Shown: piece by piece, positions 6,781-13,037 of the stretch
Position numbering within the stretch: the stretch's first letter is position 1
How the letters are laid out: every line of letters starts with the position of its first letter
Assembly (NCBI GenBank): GCA_019690055.1
Contig: JADGGF010000069.1
Coordinates: 1-13,037 of the forward strand
DNA: 13,037 nt
From: Micromonosporaceae bacterium
Lineage (GTDB): Bacteria; Actinomycetota; Actinomycetes; Mycobacteriales; Micromonosporaceae
Direction: 5' to 3'
Made by a program: the position numbers and the translations under genes
Notes under the pieces: generated by a model
Told to the model about the DNA's origin: nothing
The model's database searches: none
What the model saw: the letters and a program-made list of their open reading frames with translations, nothing else

Positions 6781-7790
6781 GCCTCACCCCCGCCCTCGGG
6801 CGCCGACCCGTCCTCGTACGCCCGCAGCGCCTCGGTCGCCTCCCGCCGGACCGCCTCGACCAGCTCGGGCGGGTCCAGCACGGTGACGTCGGTGCCCAGC
6901 CCGAGCACCAGCCGCCGGGCCCACGCGAGGTCCGAGGCGCGCAACGAGACCAGCCACCGATCGGGCGACTCCTCGATGACCTGCTCGCAGGGGTAGTACT
7001 CCGTGATCCACCGCGCCCAGCGGCCGACGCGCAGCGTGACCAGCGGCAGCTCGGGGCTCGGCGTGAAGATGCTGTCGCGCACCTCGGCGGGCCGCGCCTG
7101 CGGCGGCGGGTTCGCCGGCTCATCCAGCTCAGTACAGTCGTCGATGCGGTCGGCCCGGAACATCCGGACGGCCTCGGCCCGCCGGCACCACGCCTCGAGG
7201 TAGGCGTGCCCGCCGACCAGCAACACCCGCATCGGGTCGACCACGCGCTCGGTCACCTCGTCCCGGGTGGCGGTGTAGTAGGTGATCCGCAGCGCGCGGC
7301 GCCGCTGCACCGCCTGCTGCAGCTGGGCGACCCGTTCCGCGCCCGCCGAGCCGGGCAGGCGTACCGCCACGGGCAGCCCGGCCGCCGCGTCGCCGGCCGC
7401 CGACTCGATCTTCGCCAGCGCCCGCTCCACCGCGTCCCGGCTGTTCCCCGTGCCGCCGGGCAGGTCCGCGTTGCCCGGCAACTGGGCGAGCATGCGCAGC
7501 GCCACGATCAGCGCCAGCGCCTCGTCGTGGGTCAGGCGCAGCGGCCGGTCGATGCCGGCGTCGAAGGTCACGGTCACCCGGTCGCCGTCGAAGGCCAGGT
7601 CGATCAAGTCACCGGGCCCGTAGCCGGGCAGCCCGCACACCCACAGCAACTCCAGGTCCTCGCGGAGCTGACGCTCGGAGACGCCCAGGTCGGCCGCGGC
7701 CTCGGCGATCGGGATGCCGGGCCGGGCCAGCAGGTAGGGCACGAGGTTGAGCAGCCGCCCGAGCCGCTCCCCGGCCGTCGTGGTGGTCAC
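6777..7790 (-). CDS. pafC: WYL-domain transcription regulator PafC
   Basis: PafC pairs with PafB to form an activator of the DNA-damage response in mycobacteria, where PafBC works with RNA polymerase independently of LexA. This 337-residue protein has a winged-helix region at about 10-60 (IPIAEAAADLGVSERQLREDLELL at 26-49, given here only as a landmark), a WYL domain near 156-216 ending GHAYLEAWCRRAEAVRMFRA, and a C-terminal WCX-like part. The tryptophan of the eponymous WYL motif is alanine here (AYL at 197-199), while the surrounding residues are kept. The GTG start overlaps the pafB stop as GTGA, so the two proteins are made together, fitting a heterodimer. The gene is adjacent to pafA by conserved synteny; it is not needed for pupylation itself. 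Confidence 0.93.
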   Translation of the reverse strand: MTTTTAGERLGRLLNLVPYLLARPGIPIAEAAADLGVSERQLREDLELLWVCGLPGYGPGDLIDLAFDGDRVTVTFDAGIDRPLRLTHDEALALIVALRMLAQLPGNADLPGGTGNSRDAVERALAKIESAAGDAAAGLPVAVRLPGSAGAERVAQLQQAVQRRRALRITYYTATRDEVTERVVDPMRVLLVGGHAYLEAWCRRAEAVRMFRADRIDDCTELDEPANPPPQARPAEVRDSIFTPSPELPLVTLRVGRWARWITEYYPCEQVIEESPDRWLVSLRASDLAWARRLVLGLGTDVTVLDPPELVEAVRREATEALRAYEDGSAPEGGGEA

Positions 7791-8848
7791 GCCGGCACCT
7801 CCGCCTCGGCTCCGGCGGGCTGCCGTGGGGGCGCGGTGGTCTCCCCCGCGCCGCCGGCCTCTTCCCCGCCAGGGCCGGACAGCGTCGCGACCAGGTCCCG
7901 AAGGCGGGCGACGATCGCCTTGCGCACCTCGTCGGGCTCGAGCACCACCACGTCTGAGCCGTACCCCACCAGCCAGCGGGCCAGCGAGTCCGGATCGGAG
8001 TAGCGCAGCACCACCCGGTCACCATCCGGGCCGGACTCGACGCTCTCGGCCCGGCGCCGGACGCCGGCCGCCCGGCCAGGCTTGAGCCGCACGACCGCCC
8101 GGTTGGGGTGCTCGACCGGGGTCGACCACCACCGGGAGACGTAGCTGAACAGGTCCAGGTCGGGTGGCGGGGTGAACGCGTTCCCCGGGCCGACCGGCGT
8201 CACCCGGCCGACGATCCGGGACATGCGGAAGCTGCGCACTGCCTCGCGGTCGAGATCCCAGCCGACGACGTACCAGCGCCCCCGCCAGGAGACCACCCCC
8301 CACGGCTGCAGGCGCCGCGTGTGGGCCACGTCGTCCTCCGGCGTGCGGTAGTCGAACCGCACCTCCTGCCGGCGCCGGGCGGCCGCCTGCAGCGGCTCGA
8401 AGGCCGGGTCGGCGGTGACCAGCGGCTCGACGCCGAGCGTCGCCGACACATCGACGTCCACCCCGGCCGCCCGCAGCTTGAGCAGGCCGGACGAGGCGGC
8501 GGCCGCCATGCCCGCGTGCTGCCAGAGCCGGGCCGCGATGCCGACGGCTGCGGTCTCGTCCGGCTCCAACCGGATGTCGGGCAGGGCGTAGTCGCGCCGG
8601 GCGATGCGGTAGCCGGGCTCGGTGTCGAAGACGCTCGTGGTGCCGGTCTCCAACGGCACCCCCAGATCTCGCAGCTCGGCCTTGTCACGCTCGAACTTGC
8701 GTTGGAACGCCTCGTGCTCGCGCGGATCCGTCGGGTCGTGCTCGTAGCCGGGGACGGTCGCGGCGATCTGCGCGGCGGTCAGGTAGCGCCGCGTGGAGAG
8801 CAGGCAGATCACCAGATTGACGAGCCGCTCGGTCCGGGATCGGGACAC
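7787..8848 (-). CDS. pafB: WYL-domain transcription regulator PafB
   Basis: PafB is the partner of PafC. The 353-residue product begins with SRSRTERLVNLVICLLSTRRYLT-type winged-helix sequence (helix-turn-helix about 8-66), matching the start of mycobacterial PafB. A WYL domain lies near 153-212 with the true motif RWYVVGWDLDREAVRSFRMS (191-210), followed by a C-terminal WCX-like domain. The WYL domain is thought to sense a ligand, perhaps single-stranded nucleic acid. The frame is open upstream to a GTG at 8902, but I prefer the GTG at 8848. The extra 18 residues do not resemble the family, and TAGTCT sits seven bases before this GTG. An ATG at 8850 overlaps the start but is in another frame. 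pafA ends 84 bases upstream. Confidence 0.92.
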   Translation of the reverse strand: MSRSRTERLVNLVICLLSTRRYLTAAQIAATVPGYEHDPTDPREHEAFQRKFERDKAELRDLGVPLETGTTSVFDTEPGYRIARRDYALPDIRLEPDETAAVGIAARLWQHAGMAAAASSGLLKLRAAGVDVDVSATLGVEPLVTADPAFEPLQAAARRRQEVRFDYRTPEDDVAHTRRLQPWGVVSWRGRWYVVGWDLDREAVRSFRMSRIVGRVTPVGPGNAFTPPPDLDLFSYVSRWWSTPVEHPNRAVVRLKPGRAAGVRRRAESVESGPDGDRVVLRYSDPDSLARWLVGYGSDVVVLEPDEVRKAIVARLRDLVATLSGPGGEEAGGAGETTAPPRQPAGAEAEVPA

Positions 8849-8855
8849 ATGTACG

Positions 8856-8861
8856 AGACTA
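8856..8861 (-). promoter_or_regulatory. Candidate -10 element, leaderless pafB
   Basis: TAGTCT on the minus strand fits TAnnnT and is followed by seven bases and then the GTG of pafB. No Shine-Dalgarno sequence is seen. pafBC may thus have its own promoter in the 84-base gap after pafA. Confidence 0.55.
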
Positions 8862-8932
8862 GCAGTGCCTCCCCCGGCCGGCGACGCGAGCCAGCCGGAC
8901 ACGCCCGGGCGGGGCAGGCCGCCACCGGGCCG

Positions 8933-10291
8933 CTACATGCTCGCGATCAACCGGTCCACGCGCTCGTCGTACGCGCGGAACGGGTCCTTGCAGAGCACGG
9001 TGCGCTGGGCCTGGTCGTTGAGCTTGAGGTGCACCCAGTCGACCGTGAAGTCGCGCCGCTTCTCCTGCGCGTGGCGGATGAACTCCCCCCGCAGCCGAGC
9101 CCGGGTGGTCTGCGGCGGGGTTTCCTTCGCCTCGAAGATCTGCAGGTCGGTGGCGACCCGGTCCACCGCGCCCTTGCGCTCCAGCAGCGCGTAGAGGCCG
9201 CGGTTGCGCCGCACGTCGTGGTAGGCGAGGTCCATCTGCGCGATCCGGGGGTGGGACAGCGGCAGGTCGTGGCGGGCCTGGTACCGCTGGATGAGGCGCA
9301 GCTTGCACACCCAGTCGATCTCCCGCTCGACGCCGGACAGGTCGCCGGACTCGACCCCGGCCAGCACCCGCCCCCACAGGTCCAGCACGCGCTTGGTGGT
9401 CTCGTCGGCGCCGCGCCGCTCGATGAACTCGCTCGCCTTGGTGAAGTACTCCTGCTGGATCTCCAGCGCGCTGCACTCCTTGCCGCTGACCAGGCGGACC
9501 TTGCGCCGGCCGGTGATGTCGTGGGACACCTCGCGGATGGCGCGGATCGGGTTCTCCAGCGTCAGGTCCCGCATGGTCACCCCGGCCTCGATCATGCGCA
9601 GCACGATGTCGGCGCTGCCGATCTTCAGCAGCGTGGTGACCTCGTTCATGTTGGAGTCGCCGACGATCACGTGCAGCCGCCGGTACCGCTCGGCGTCGGC
9701 GTGGGGCTCGTCCCGGGTGTTGATGATGGGACGCGACCGGGTGGTCGCCGAGGAGACGCCCTCCCAGATGTGCTCGGCTCGCTGCGACAGGCAGTAGACC
9801 GCGCCGCGCGGGGTCTGCAGCACCTTGCCGGCGCCGCAGATCAACTGCCGGGTGACCAGGAACGGGATGAGGATGTCGGCCAGGCGGCCGAACTCGCCGT
9901 GCCGGGAGACCAGGTAGTTCTCGTGGCAGCCGTACGAGTTGCCGGCCGAGTCGGTGTTGTTCTTAAATAGATAGATCTCTCCGGCGATGCCCTCGTCGTG
10001 CAGGCGCTTCTCGGCGTCGACCAGCAGGCCCTCGAGAATCCGCTCCCCGGCCCGGTCGTGCACCACGACGTCGGTCACCGAGTCGCACTCCGGCGTGGCG
10101 TACTCCGGGTGCGAGCCCACGTCGAGGTAGAGCCGAGCCCCGTTGCGGAGAAAGACGTTGCTGGACCGTCCCCAGGAGACGACCCGGCGGAAGAGGTAGC
10201 GGGCCACCTCGTCGGGCGACAACCGTCGCTGGCCGCGGTAGGTACAGGTCACCCCGTACTCGGTCTCAAGGCCGAAGATGCGCCGGTCCAT
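8933..10291 (-). CDS. pafA: Pup--protein ligase PafA
   Basis: PafA uses ATP to phosphorylate the C-terminal glutamate of Pup and joins it to a lysine of the target protein, marking it for the mycobacterial-type proteasome. The 452-residue length equals that of M. tuberculosis PafA. The N-terminal metal-binding motif GLETEYG (7-13) carries the essential Glu9, and YLDVGSHPEYATPE (55-68) carries the likely catalytic aspartate at 57. IYLFKNNTDSAGNSYGCHEN, the glutamine-synthetase-like active-site stretch, and the C-terminal KLNDQAQRTVLCKDPFRA are also kept. A TTG two codons upstream (10297) is possible, but the ATG at 10291 begins MDRRIFGLETEYG as in the family. TACTGT lies six bases before it. 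Neither pup, prcBA, dop nor the ATPase gene is in this window; upstream is rmlC instead. Confidence 0.97.
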   Translation of the reverse strand: MDRRIFGLETEYGVTCTYRGQRRLSPDEVARYLFRRVVSWGRSSNVFLRNGARLYLDVGSHPEYATPECDSVTDVVVHDRAGERILEGLLVDAEKRLHDEGIAGEIYLFKNNTDSAGNSYGCHENYLVSRHGEFGRLADILIPFLVTRQLICGAGKVLQTPRGAVYCLSQRAEHIWEGVSSATTRSRPIINTRDEPHADAERYRRLHVIVGDSNMNEVTTLLKIGSADIVLRMIEAGVTMRDLTLENPIRAIREVSHDITGRRKVRLVSGKECSALEIQQEYFTKASEFIERRGADETTKRVLDLWGRVLAGVESGDLSGVEREIDWVCKLRLIQRYQARHDLPLSHPRIAQMDLAYHDVRRNRGLYALLERKGAVDRVATDLQIFEAKETPPQTTRARLRGEFIRHAQEKRRDFTVDWVHLKLNDQAQRTVLCKDPFRAYDERVDRLIASM

Positions 10292-10297
10292 GGACAA

Positions 10298-10303
10298 ACA
10301 GTA
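10298..10303 (-). promoter_or_regulatory. Candidate -10 element, leaderless pafA
   Basis: TACTGT on the minus strand fits TAnnnT and is followed by six bases and then the ATG of pafA, with no Shine-Dalgarno sequence. The hexamer 17 bases upstream is TTCCGC, a weak -35. Confidence 0.55.
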
Positions 10304-10316
10304 GCCCCCGCGACGA

Positions 10317-10358
10317 TCACGCGGAACGCACGAGTGTGATTCAACCCGAACCGCGTGA
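10317..10358. other. Inverted repeat between rmlC and pafA
   Basis: TCACGCGG (10317-10324) and CCGCGTGA (10351-10358) are perfect eight-base arms around a 26-base centre, in the 78-base gap. The arms flank the region just upstream of the pafA -10 element, so it could be an operator or the end signal of rmlC. CGCGGAACGC also occurs twice, at 10320-10329 and at 10381-10390 within the 3' end of rmlC. Confidence 0.4.
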
Positions 10359-10369
10359 GGGTCATCCCG

Positions 10370-10984
10370 TCAGCCGTGATCGCGGAACGCGCGACGCAGC
10401 GAGTCGACGTACTCCTGGCAAGCCCGGTAGTCGGGCAGCAGGCCCTGCTCCGCCGCCTGGGCGAGCGTGGGTGCGGTGGCGTCCTTCTCGGACAGCACCG
10501 GATCCCGCGTGGGCCAGTCGATCCCGATCGCGGGGTCGAGCGGGTGCACGCCGTGCTCACCGCTCGGGTTGTACGTCTGCGAGCACAGGTACGTCAGCGT
10601 GGCGTCGTCGGTCAGCGCGCAGAAGCCGTGTCCCAACCCCTCGGCGATGTAGACGCAGCGGCGGTCCACGTCGTCCAGGCGCACGGCGTCCCAGCGGCCG
10701 AACGTCGGCGAACCAACACGGATGTCGACCACGACGTCGAGCACGGCGCCCCGGGTGCAGGTGACGTACTTCGCCTGCCCGGGCGGGACGTCGGCGAAGT
10801 GGATGCCCCGGACGACCCCGGCCACGGAGACCGACATGTTCGCCTGGGCCAGCCGCAGCGGGTGCCCGACCTCGGCGGCGAGCTGGTCGAACCGGTACCA
10901 CTCGAGAAAGACACCGCGCTGGTCGCCGCGGAGCAGGGGGGTGATTTCGTACGCACCCTCGATGGACAACGGTCGGACCTTCAT
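10370..10984 (-). CDS. rmlC: dTDP-4-dehydrorhamnose 3,5-epimerase RmlC
   Basis: RmlC epimerises C3 and C5 of dTDP-4-keto-6-deoxyglucose, the third step to dTDP-L-rhamnose, in the cytoplasm. The 204-residue cupin closely resembles M. tuberculosis RmlC (Rv3465). It shows GVVRGIHF (56-63) with catalytic His62, GQAKYVTCTRGAVLDVVVDIR (69-89), GSPTFGRW (91-98), EGLGHGF (115-121) and TYLCS (131-135) with the general acid Tyr132. Both catalytic residues are present, so a full 3,5-epimerase is expected rather than a degenerate single epimerase. Its ATG overlaps the rmlA stop as ATGA, so the pair is translationally coupled. rmlB and rmlD are not in the window and must lie elsewhere, if present. Confidence 0.95.
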   Translation of the reverse strand: MKVRPLSIEGAYEITPLLRGDQRGVFLEWYRFDQLAAEVGHPLRLAQANMSVSVAGVVRGIHFADVPPGQAKYVTCTRGAVLDVVVDIRVGSPTFGRWDAVRLDDVDRRCVYIAEGLGHGFCALTDDATLTYLCSQTYNPSGEHGVHPLDPAIGIDWPTRDPVLSEKDATAPTLAQAAEQGLLPDYRACQEYVDSLRRAFRDHG

Positions 10985-11865
10985 CGGGCCGTCCCGTGTC
11001 GACCCTCATCCACCAGCCCGAGCAGGTACGTGCCGTACCCCGACTTGGTCAGGGGCTCGGCCAGCGCCCGCAACTGGTCGTCGTCGATGAAACCGGCGCG
11101 CCAGGCGACCTCCTCGATGCAGCCGATCTTCAGGCCCTGCCGTTCCTCGATCACCTGCACGAACTCCGACGCGGCGGTCAGCGACGCGAACGTGCCGGTG
11201 TCCAGCCAAGCGGTTCCGCGGTCCAGCACGGTCACCACCAGCTCGCCGGCGCGCAGGTAGGCCTCATTGACGGCGGTAATCTCCAACTCACCCCGGGCGC
11301 TGGGCTTGAGGCTGCGGGCGATGTCGACCACCCGGTTGTCGTAGAAGTACAGGCCCGGCACGACGTAGCGGGACTTCGGCTTCTCCGGCTTCTCCTCGAT
11401 CGACAGGACCCGTCCGTCCTCGTCGAACTCGACCACGCCGTACGCCTCCGGGTTCGCCACCGGGTAGGCGAAGATCCGCCCGCCGCGGACCTGCGTCTGG
11501 TTGGCGAGCTGTCGGCCGAGGCCGACGCCGTAGAAGATGTTGTCGCCCAGTACCAGGGCCACCGACTCGTCCCCGATGAAGTCGGCCCCGATCACGAACG
11601 CCTGGGCGATCCCCTCCGGGCGTGGCTGCTGCGCGTACTCCAGCCGGATGCCCAGGTGCGAGCCGTCGCCCAGCAGGCGTACGAACTGATCCTGGTCCTC
11701 CGGAGTCGTGATGATGAGGATCTCGCGGATCCGCGCCAGGAGCAGCGTCGACAGCGGATAGTAGATCATCGGTTTGTCGAAGACGGGGATCAGCTGCTTC
11801 GACACCGCCTTGGTGACCGGCCACAGACGCGAACCGGTCCCGCCGGCCAGGATGATGCCACGCAC
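10981..11865 (-). CDS. rmlA: Glucose-1-phosphate thymidylyltransferase RmlA
   Basis: RmlA joins dTTP and glucose 1-phosphate to give dTDP-glucose, the entry step to dTDP-rhamnose and other deoxysugars. The 294-residue product has the nucleotide-binding start MRGIILAGGTGSRLWPVT, SKQLIPVFDKPMIYYPLS (22-39), QPRPEGIAQAF (80-90), LGDNIFYG (106-113), VEFDEDGRVLSIEEKP (145-160) and WLDTGT (220-225), all as in the family, and the length is normal. The frame is open upstream to an ATG at 12072, but that stretch overlaps the divergent gene and is arginine-rich spacer. The GTG at 11865 is chosen because it gives the family N-terminus and has TAGGCT seven bases upstream. It is first gene of the rmlA-rmlC pair. 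Confidence 0.96.
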   Translation of the reverse strand: MRGIILAGGTGSRLWPVTKAVSKQLIPVFDKPMIYYPLSTLLLARIREILIITTPEDQDQFVRLLGDGSHLGIRLEYAQQPRPEGIAQAFVIGADFIGDESVALVLGDNIFYGVGLGRQLANQTQVRGGRIFAYPVANPEAYGVVEFDEDGRVLSIEEKPEKPKSRYVVPGLYFYDNRVVDIARSLKPSARGELEITAVNEAYLRAGELVVTVLDRGTAWLDTGTFASLTAASEFVQVIEERQGLKIGCIEEVAWRAGFIDDDQLRALAEPLTKSGYGTYLLGLVDEGRHGTAR

Positions 11866-11872
11866 GTCGGGC

Positions 11873-11878
11873 AGCCTA
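11873..11878 (-). promoter_or_regulatory. Candidate -10 element, leaderless rmlA
   Basis: TAGGCT on the minus strand fits TAnnnT and is followed by seven bases and the GTG of rmlA, without a Shine-Dalgarno sequence. No good -35 is visible. Confidence 0.55.
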
Positions 11879-11896
11879 GCCCGCACGGTCGCGGGC
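11879..11896. promoter_or_regulatory. Dyad between divergent -10 elements
   Basis: GCCCGC (11879-11884) and GCGGGC (11891-11896) form a perfect six-base inverted repeat with a six-base centre. It sits exactly between the -10 of rmlA and the -10 of the divergent membrane protein gene, so a protein bound here could affect both. In DNA this GC-rich, such a dyad can also arise by chance. Confidence 0.35.
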
Positions 11897-11899
11897 GTG

Positions 11900-11905
11900 T
11901 ACGCT
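11900..11905 (+). promoter_or_regulatory. Candidate -10 element of the divergent membrane protein gene
   Basis: TACGCT fits TAnnnT. A start about seven bases downstream would give a leader of about 34 bases before the GTG at 11946, with a weak GGAACGGA ribosome binding tract. The -35 position would overlap the rmlA -10 element, so the two promoters may exclude each other. Confidence 0.4.
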
Positions 11906-11945
11906 GCCCGCCATCTCCACCCGAGCCCCGCGGAACGGACCGACC

Positions 11946-12995
11946 GTGCGCCCTGTGTTGGCCTCCCTGACCGCGCCGCCCAGGGCGCGCGCGACGCCTC
12001 GGTACGGTGCCCGGCCGGTGGTCGTCGTCTCGATCGCGGTGGGCGCCGTCGCAGCCGGCTGGGCCGTCGCATACCTCGCCTATGCCGTGCACCTGGCCTG
12101 GCTGCTGCCGCTCCTGATCCTGGTGGCCACGGCGAGCCTGTTGCGCACCGGTCAGACCCTGCTGGACCGGCTGCTCCTCGCGGCCGGCGCCCTGGTCGGC
12201 ACCCTGTGTGTCGGCGGGCTCGTCTTCTCGGTCTGGCCGTGGGGGCTGCACCCGGTCGCCCTGTCCGGGTGCGCGGTGACCGGCCTCACGCTGGCGAGCG
12301 TGGTCACCGGGCGTATCCCCACGCTGCCGAGGCCGACGCTCAGTGACGGGCTGAGCGTGGCCAACGGCGTCATGGCCGGCGTCGTCATGGCGTGGCCCGT
12401 GCTCGGCCTCAGCCCGGCCGTGCGGCTCGCCGTGGCCGCCGGGGCGGACGACCTCGGGCGGCATCTCGGCCTCTTCGACACCGTCCGGCGTCTCGGTGGA
12501 TATCTCTACGACGCCGACGTGCCGGCCGGGCTGTTGGGCTATCCCCAGGGGGCGCCGCTGGTGTACGGGGCGCTCGACGGCTTCGCCCGCTCGTCCGCCG
12601 CCGAGTACGGCTCGACCCTGGGCGCGTTGGACCACTACTTCGTCTGGCTCGCCGTGGGCTACGCCTTCCTCGCCGTCACGCTCACGTGGGGCGTGCAGCG
12701 GCTCGCCACCGCCGAGCTGGATTCGTGGCGACGGCTGGTGCTGGTCACGGCGGTCGCGGTCGCGATGCTGATGACGGGCCTGTTCCGACTCGCGGTTACC
12801 GGCTACCCCGGCGCGGTGCTCGGCCTTGCGCTGTCGGCTCTGCTCGTGGTGCTGGCCTGTCGACCGGGCGGATCGTCCACGGAGACGCTGCTGATGTCGG
12901 GCGCGCTGGTGGCCGCGGTCGGTTTCGTCTTCCCACCGTTCCTGCCGGCCGTCCTGGCGGTCGTGGGCACCTGGGTCGTGCGGCAGTGGGCCTGA
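11946..12995 (+). CDS. Polytopic membrane protein, GT-C glycosyltransferase-like, probably 3'-truncated
   Basis: The 349 readable residues form about nine membrane helices (near 24-48, 50-66, 76-97, 102-122, 138-157, 230-252, 262-282, 288-304 and 314-342). A loop of about 70 residues between helices five and six contains GADDLGRHLGLFDTVRRLGG (166-185) and YPQGAPLVYGAL (199-210). Acidic and histidine residues in such an outer loop, with a YPxG motif, recall actinobacterial GT-C type or DUF6541-like membrane glycosyltransferases. This is a family-level guess, and I cannot name a substrate. Position opposite rmlA-rmlC suggests work on a rhamnose-containing or other surface glycan. The GTG start has a weak GGAACGGA tract. 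The final TGA lies inside a sequence resembling a sequencing adapter, so the true protein probably continues beyond the window. Confidence 0.75.
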   Translation: MRPVLASLTAPPRARATPRYGARPVVVVSIAVGAVAAGWAVAYLAYAVHLAWLLPLLILVATASLLRTGQTLLDRLLLAAGALVGTLCVGGLVFSVWPWGLHPVALSGCAVTGLTLASVVTGRIPTLPRPTLSDGLSVANGVMAGVVMAWPVLGLSPAVRLAVAAGADDLGRHLGLFDTVRRLGGYLYDADVPAGLLGYPQGAPLVYGALDGFARSSAAEYGSTLGALDHYFVWLAVGYAFLAVTLTWGVQRLATAELDSWRRLVLVTAVAVAMLMTGLFRLAVTGYPGAVLGLALSALLVVLACRPGGSSTETLLMSGALVAAVGFVFPPFLPAVLAVVGTWVVRQWA

Positions 12996-13037
12996 CAGTT
13001 ATACACAACACCGCTCCCACTACACTACACGAGAAGA
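12992..13037 (+). other. Probable Nextera adapter remnant at contig end
   Basis: From 12992 the sequence abruptly loses its high G+C character. By hand alignment, 25 of 34 bases at 12992-13025 match the Nextera transposase adapter read-through, which begins CTGTCTCTTATACACATCT. The match includes TTATACACA (12999-13007) without a mismatch, then CCG and CCCAC at the right places. Most mismatches are A for T or C for G, as in poor-quality read ends. The last 12 bases cannot be assigned. This is a by-eye comparison with a known oligonucleotide, not a search result. Confidence 0.6.

Noticed and set aside
8849..8902. Upstream GTG start adding 18 residues to PafB
   Set aside because: The family begins close to SRSRTERLVNLV, and the TAnnnT element lies between the two starts, so the upstream codon would not be in the mRNA.
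8108..9970. Long plus-strand open frame of about 620 codons opposite pafB and pafA
   Set aside because: It lies antisense to two genes recognised along their whole length and is rich in Arg, Gly, Pro and His, as expected of a shadow frame in GC-rich DNA.
12992..13037. AT-rich tail as a genuine chromosomal feature such as an attachment site or terminator
   Set aside because: The base-by-base likeness to the sequencing adapter is a simpler explanation, though not proven here.

Overview
This window looks like a chromosomal piece of a high-G+C actinobacterium. It carries the pupylation ligase gene pafA, its neighbours pafB and pafC, twin-arginine translocation genes and a HelY-type helicase, in the order known from Mycobacterium tuberculosis (pafA-pafB-pafC-tatA-tatC-helY). 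A YegS/DagK-like lipid kinase between tatC and helY, and short AAGG/CCTT-type intergenic repeats, suggest a Micromonospora/Actinoplanes/Salinispora-type organism (Micromonosporaceae). That placement is inference from memory and was not searched. Nearly everything is read on the minus strand, so the biological order runs from right to left.

Right part (10370-13037): rmlA and rmlC overlap by an ATGA and make and epimerise dTDP-sugars on the dTDP-L-rhamnose route. A polytopic membrane protein starts divergently from rmlA across an 80-base region that holds two closely spaced -10 elements. It resembles the N-terminal part of a GT-C type membrane glycosyltransferase. The last 46 bases are AT-rich and match the Nextera transposase adapter closely enough that the window end is probably a contig end with adapter carry-over. 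The stop codon of the membrane protein is therefore doubtful.

Centre (4228-10291): pafA (Pup ligase), pafB and pafC (paired WYL-domain regulators), a small unrecognised membrane/coiled-coil protein, tatA, tatC and a diacylglycerol/lipid kinase gene. Three junctions (pafB/pafC, pafC/small protein, tatC/dagK) are GTGA overlaps, which implies translational coupling. pafA, pafB, helY and rmlA each have a TAnnnT -10 element only 6-7 bases before the start codon and no Shine-Dalgarno sequence, which suggests leaderless transcripts. tatA and tatC have ordinary ribosome binding sites.

Left part (1-4113): helY (Ski2/Mtr4-like helicase), then a 293-base non-coding gap with a 22-base tandem repeat and a terminator-like hairpin, then a stand-alone MHYT-domain sensor with three MHYT motifs. 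A second repeat cluster follows that gene at the window edge, so the MHYT gene is bracketed by repeats. I see no tRNA, rRNA, CRISPR, transposase or phage gene. Most genes are conserved housekeeping or stress functions. The least explained items are the small protein between pafC and tatA, the two repeat clusters, the leaderless-start pattern and the membrane protein beside rmlA.
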